From positions 1 through 5,526 of the forward strand of contig CAMXWI010000069.1 in assembly GCA_947252915.1 (NCBI GenBank): a stretch of DNA of 5,526 bases, given 5' to 3'. The translations under genes were made by a program, and so were the position numbers. Each line of letters begins with the position of its first letter. Position 1 is the stretch's first letter. Positions 4,323 through 5,526 of this stretch are shown in pieces. This DNA comes from an uncultured Lactobacillus sp. Lineage in GTDB: Bacteria; Bacillota; Bacilli; Lactobacillales; Lactobacillaceae. The notes below the pieces were generated by a model. It did not search any database. It was not told the origin of the DNA and saw only the letters and a program-made list of their open reading frames with translations.

Positions 4323-5526
4323 ATGAGTCAAGAGAATTCACAAACTGCTGGTTTGCCAAGGCTCTCCAGTAGCATGATTTGGATGATCAACTTTGGCTTT
4401 TTGGGTGTGCAAACGGCATTTACCCTGCAAAGTTCGCAAATGAGTCGAATTTTCCAAACCATTGGTGCTGATCCAAATAACCTTGGTTGGTTTTTCATTT
4501 TGCCACCGTTGGCTGGATTGATCGTTCAACCAATTATTGGTTATTATTCTGATCGAACCTGGGCACCTAAATTAGGCGGTCGGCGGCTTCCTTACTTGTT
4601 GTTAGGAACAATTGTGGCGGTGATTGTGATGCTCCTGTTGCCTAACTCAGGCAGCTTTGGCTTTGGGTATGGTTCACTGGCCGCACTTTGGTTTGGGGCA
4701 ATTACGGTTGCCTTTCTTGATTTATCTTCCAATGTTGCAATGCAGCCATTCAAGATGATGGTTGGTGACATGGTAAATGATGATCAAAAGAGCTATGCCT
4801 ACGGAGTGCAAAGCTTCTTGTCAAACACCGGAGCGGTGCTGGCAGCAATCTTCCCATTCCTATTAACCTTGTTGGGGGTTGCGAATAAAGCACCGAAGGG
4901 TGTGGTACCACAATCAGTTATTATTTCCTTCTACGTGGGTGCTGCTTTGCTGGTAATTACGAGTCTCTTCACGATTTTCCGAGTTCATGAATATGATCCT
5001 GCAACTTATGCTAAGTATCACGGCATTTCCGAAGCGGATAACAAAGAAGGCGGTAACTGGTTGGCGCTGCTAAGGCATGCACCAAAGGTTTTCTGGACGG
5101 TAACCCTAGTTCAATTCTTCTGCTGGTTTGCTTTCCAATACCTGTGGACTTACTCAGCGGGAGCCATTGCAAGTAACGTTTGGGGAACGACGAATGCTTC
5201 AAGCGTTGGTTATCAAGATGCTGGTAACTGGTATGGGGTTTTGGCGGCCGTTCAATCCATCGCTGCCGTGATTTGGTCATACATCTTAGCTAAGGTGCCA
5301 AACAAGTATCACAAATTAGGGTATGCTGGTAGTCTTTTACTCGGGGCCATCGGGTTTATCTCTGTTTTCTATATCCATGACAAGTGGACGTTAATTATTT
5401 CGTACACCTTAGTCGGCATTGCCTGGGCCGGCATGAATACCTACCCACTGACCATCGTCACGAATGCATTATCTGGCAAGCATATGGGAACTTACCTCGG
5501 ATTATTCAACGGCTCTATTTGTCTGC
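4323..5526 (+). CDS. MFS sugar transporter, SLC45/GPH (sucrose-maltose) type, C-terminus cut by window end
   Basis: This is a membrane permease, probably a proton-coupled disaccharide symporter. Of an expected 440-470 residues, 401 are visible, with no stop before the edge. The MFS loop 2-3 motif appears as QPIIGYYSDR (69-78) followed by GGRR (85-88), in the long form seen in sucrose/H+ symporters. LDLSSNVAMQPFKMMVGD (132-149) matches the D-x3-N-x3-Q-P...D pattern of the SLC45/plant sucrose carrier group. About ten hydrophobic segments are visible, with a hydrophilic central loop near 225-255 separating the two six-helix halves. In lactobacilli such permeases often sit between a LacI regulator and maltose phosphorylase with beta-phosphoglucomutase. 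Maltose is therefore the best substrate guess, but the enzymes are outside the window. The start is set by AAGGAG (4309-4314), 8 nt before the ATG. Control by a LacI-type operator and a cre site is visible upstream. Confidence 0.87.
   Translation, partial: MSQENSQTAGLPRLSSSMIWMINFGFLGVQTAFTLQSSQMSRIFQTIGADPNNLGWFFILPPLAGLIVQPIIGYYSDRTWAPKLGGRRLPYLLLGTIVAVIVMLLLPNSGSFGFGYGSLAALWFGAITVAFLDLSSNVAMQPFKMMVGDMVNDDQKSYAYGVQSFLSNTGAVLAAIFPFLLTLLGVANKAPKGVVPQSVIISFYVGAALLVITSLFTIFRVHEYDPATYAKYHGISEADNKEGGNWLALLRHAPKVFWTVTLVQFFCWFAFQYLWTYSAGAIASNVWGTTNASSVGYQDAGNWYGVLAAVQSIAAVIWSYILAKVPNKYHKLGYAGSLLLGAIGFISVFYIHDKWTLIISYTLVGIAWAGMNTYPLTIVTNALSGKHMGTYLGLFNGSICL

Noticed and set aside
4338..4529. Minus-strand open frame inside the transporter gene
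   Set aside because: Opposite a clear MFS coding region; no ribosome binding site or recognisable motif.
5011..5280. Minus-strand open frame inside the transporter gene
   Set aside because: Opposite a continuous MFS frame with membrane helices; composition is not protein-like.

Overview
The window looks like chromosomal DNA of a low-to-mid GC Gram-positive bacterium, most likely a lactobacillus. The evidence is near-consensus purine-rich ribosome binding sites before most genes, a TTG start, a cre-type carbon catabolite site, A/T-rich sigma-A-like promoters, and a LacI regulator beside an SLC45/sucrose-maltose-type permease, a common arrangement in lactobacilli. There is no sign of tRNA, rRNA, CRISPR, insertion sequence or prophage. 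The genus is an inference from gene content, not from a marker gene.

Left edge (1-345): the first 77 codons of an APC-family amino acid permease lie on the minus strand and run off the window. A 112-bp AT-rich divergent region separates it from the plus-strand genes and holds a minus-strand promoter candidate, a 13-bp dyad and a pair of direct repeats.

Region 346-1778 is a tight three-gene plus-strand cluster: a Nudix hydrolase of the Ap4A-hydrolase type, a guanylate-kinase-like P-loop kinase whose ATG overlaps the Nudix stop by one base, and a Fur-family metalloregulator most like Zur, 12 bp further on. Co-transcription is very likely.

Region 1779-3188: after a probable promoter come a small exported or membrane-tethered protein with a long Asp/Arg then Ser/Thr/Asn-rich low-complexity tail, and an uncharacterised two-TM protein. 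The second gene is split by a -1 frame change near 2829. The two open frames fit one protein of about 287 residues, so I annotate a frameshifted gene. A strong intrinsic terminator closes the unit.

Region 3190-5526 is a sugar-uptake locus: a LacI-family repressor with a TTG start, a compact terminator, then a well-built control region. This has a LacI/MalR-type operator over the -35, an extended -10 promoter, and a near-perfect CcpA cre just past the predicted transcription start. It precedes an MFS transporter of the SLC45/GPH type, cut by the window end. The likely logic is local repression relieved by the sugar (maltose is the best guess) plus global repression by CcpA when a preferred sugar is present. 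I found no clearly new multi-gene system. The least understood parts are the low-complexity exported protein with its broken membrane-protein neighbour, and the Nudix/kinase/metalloregulator cluster.
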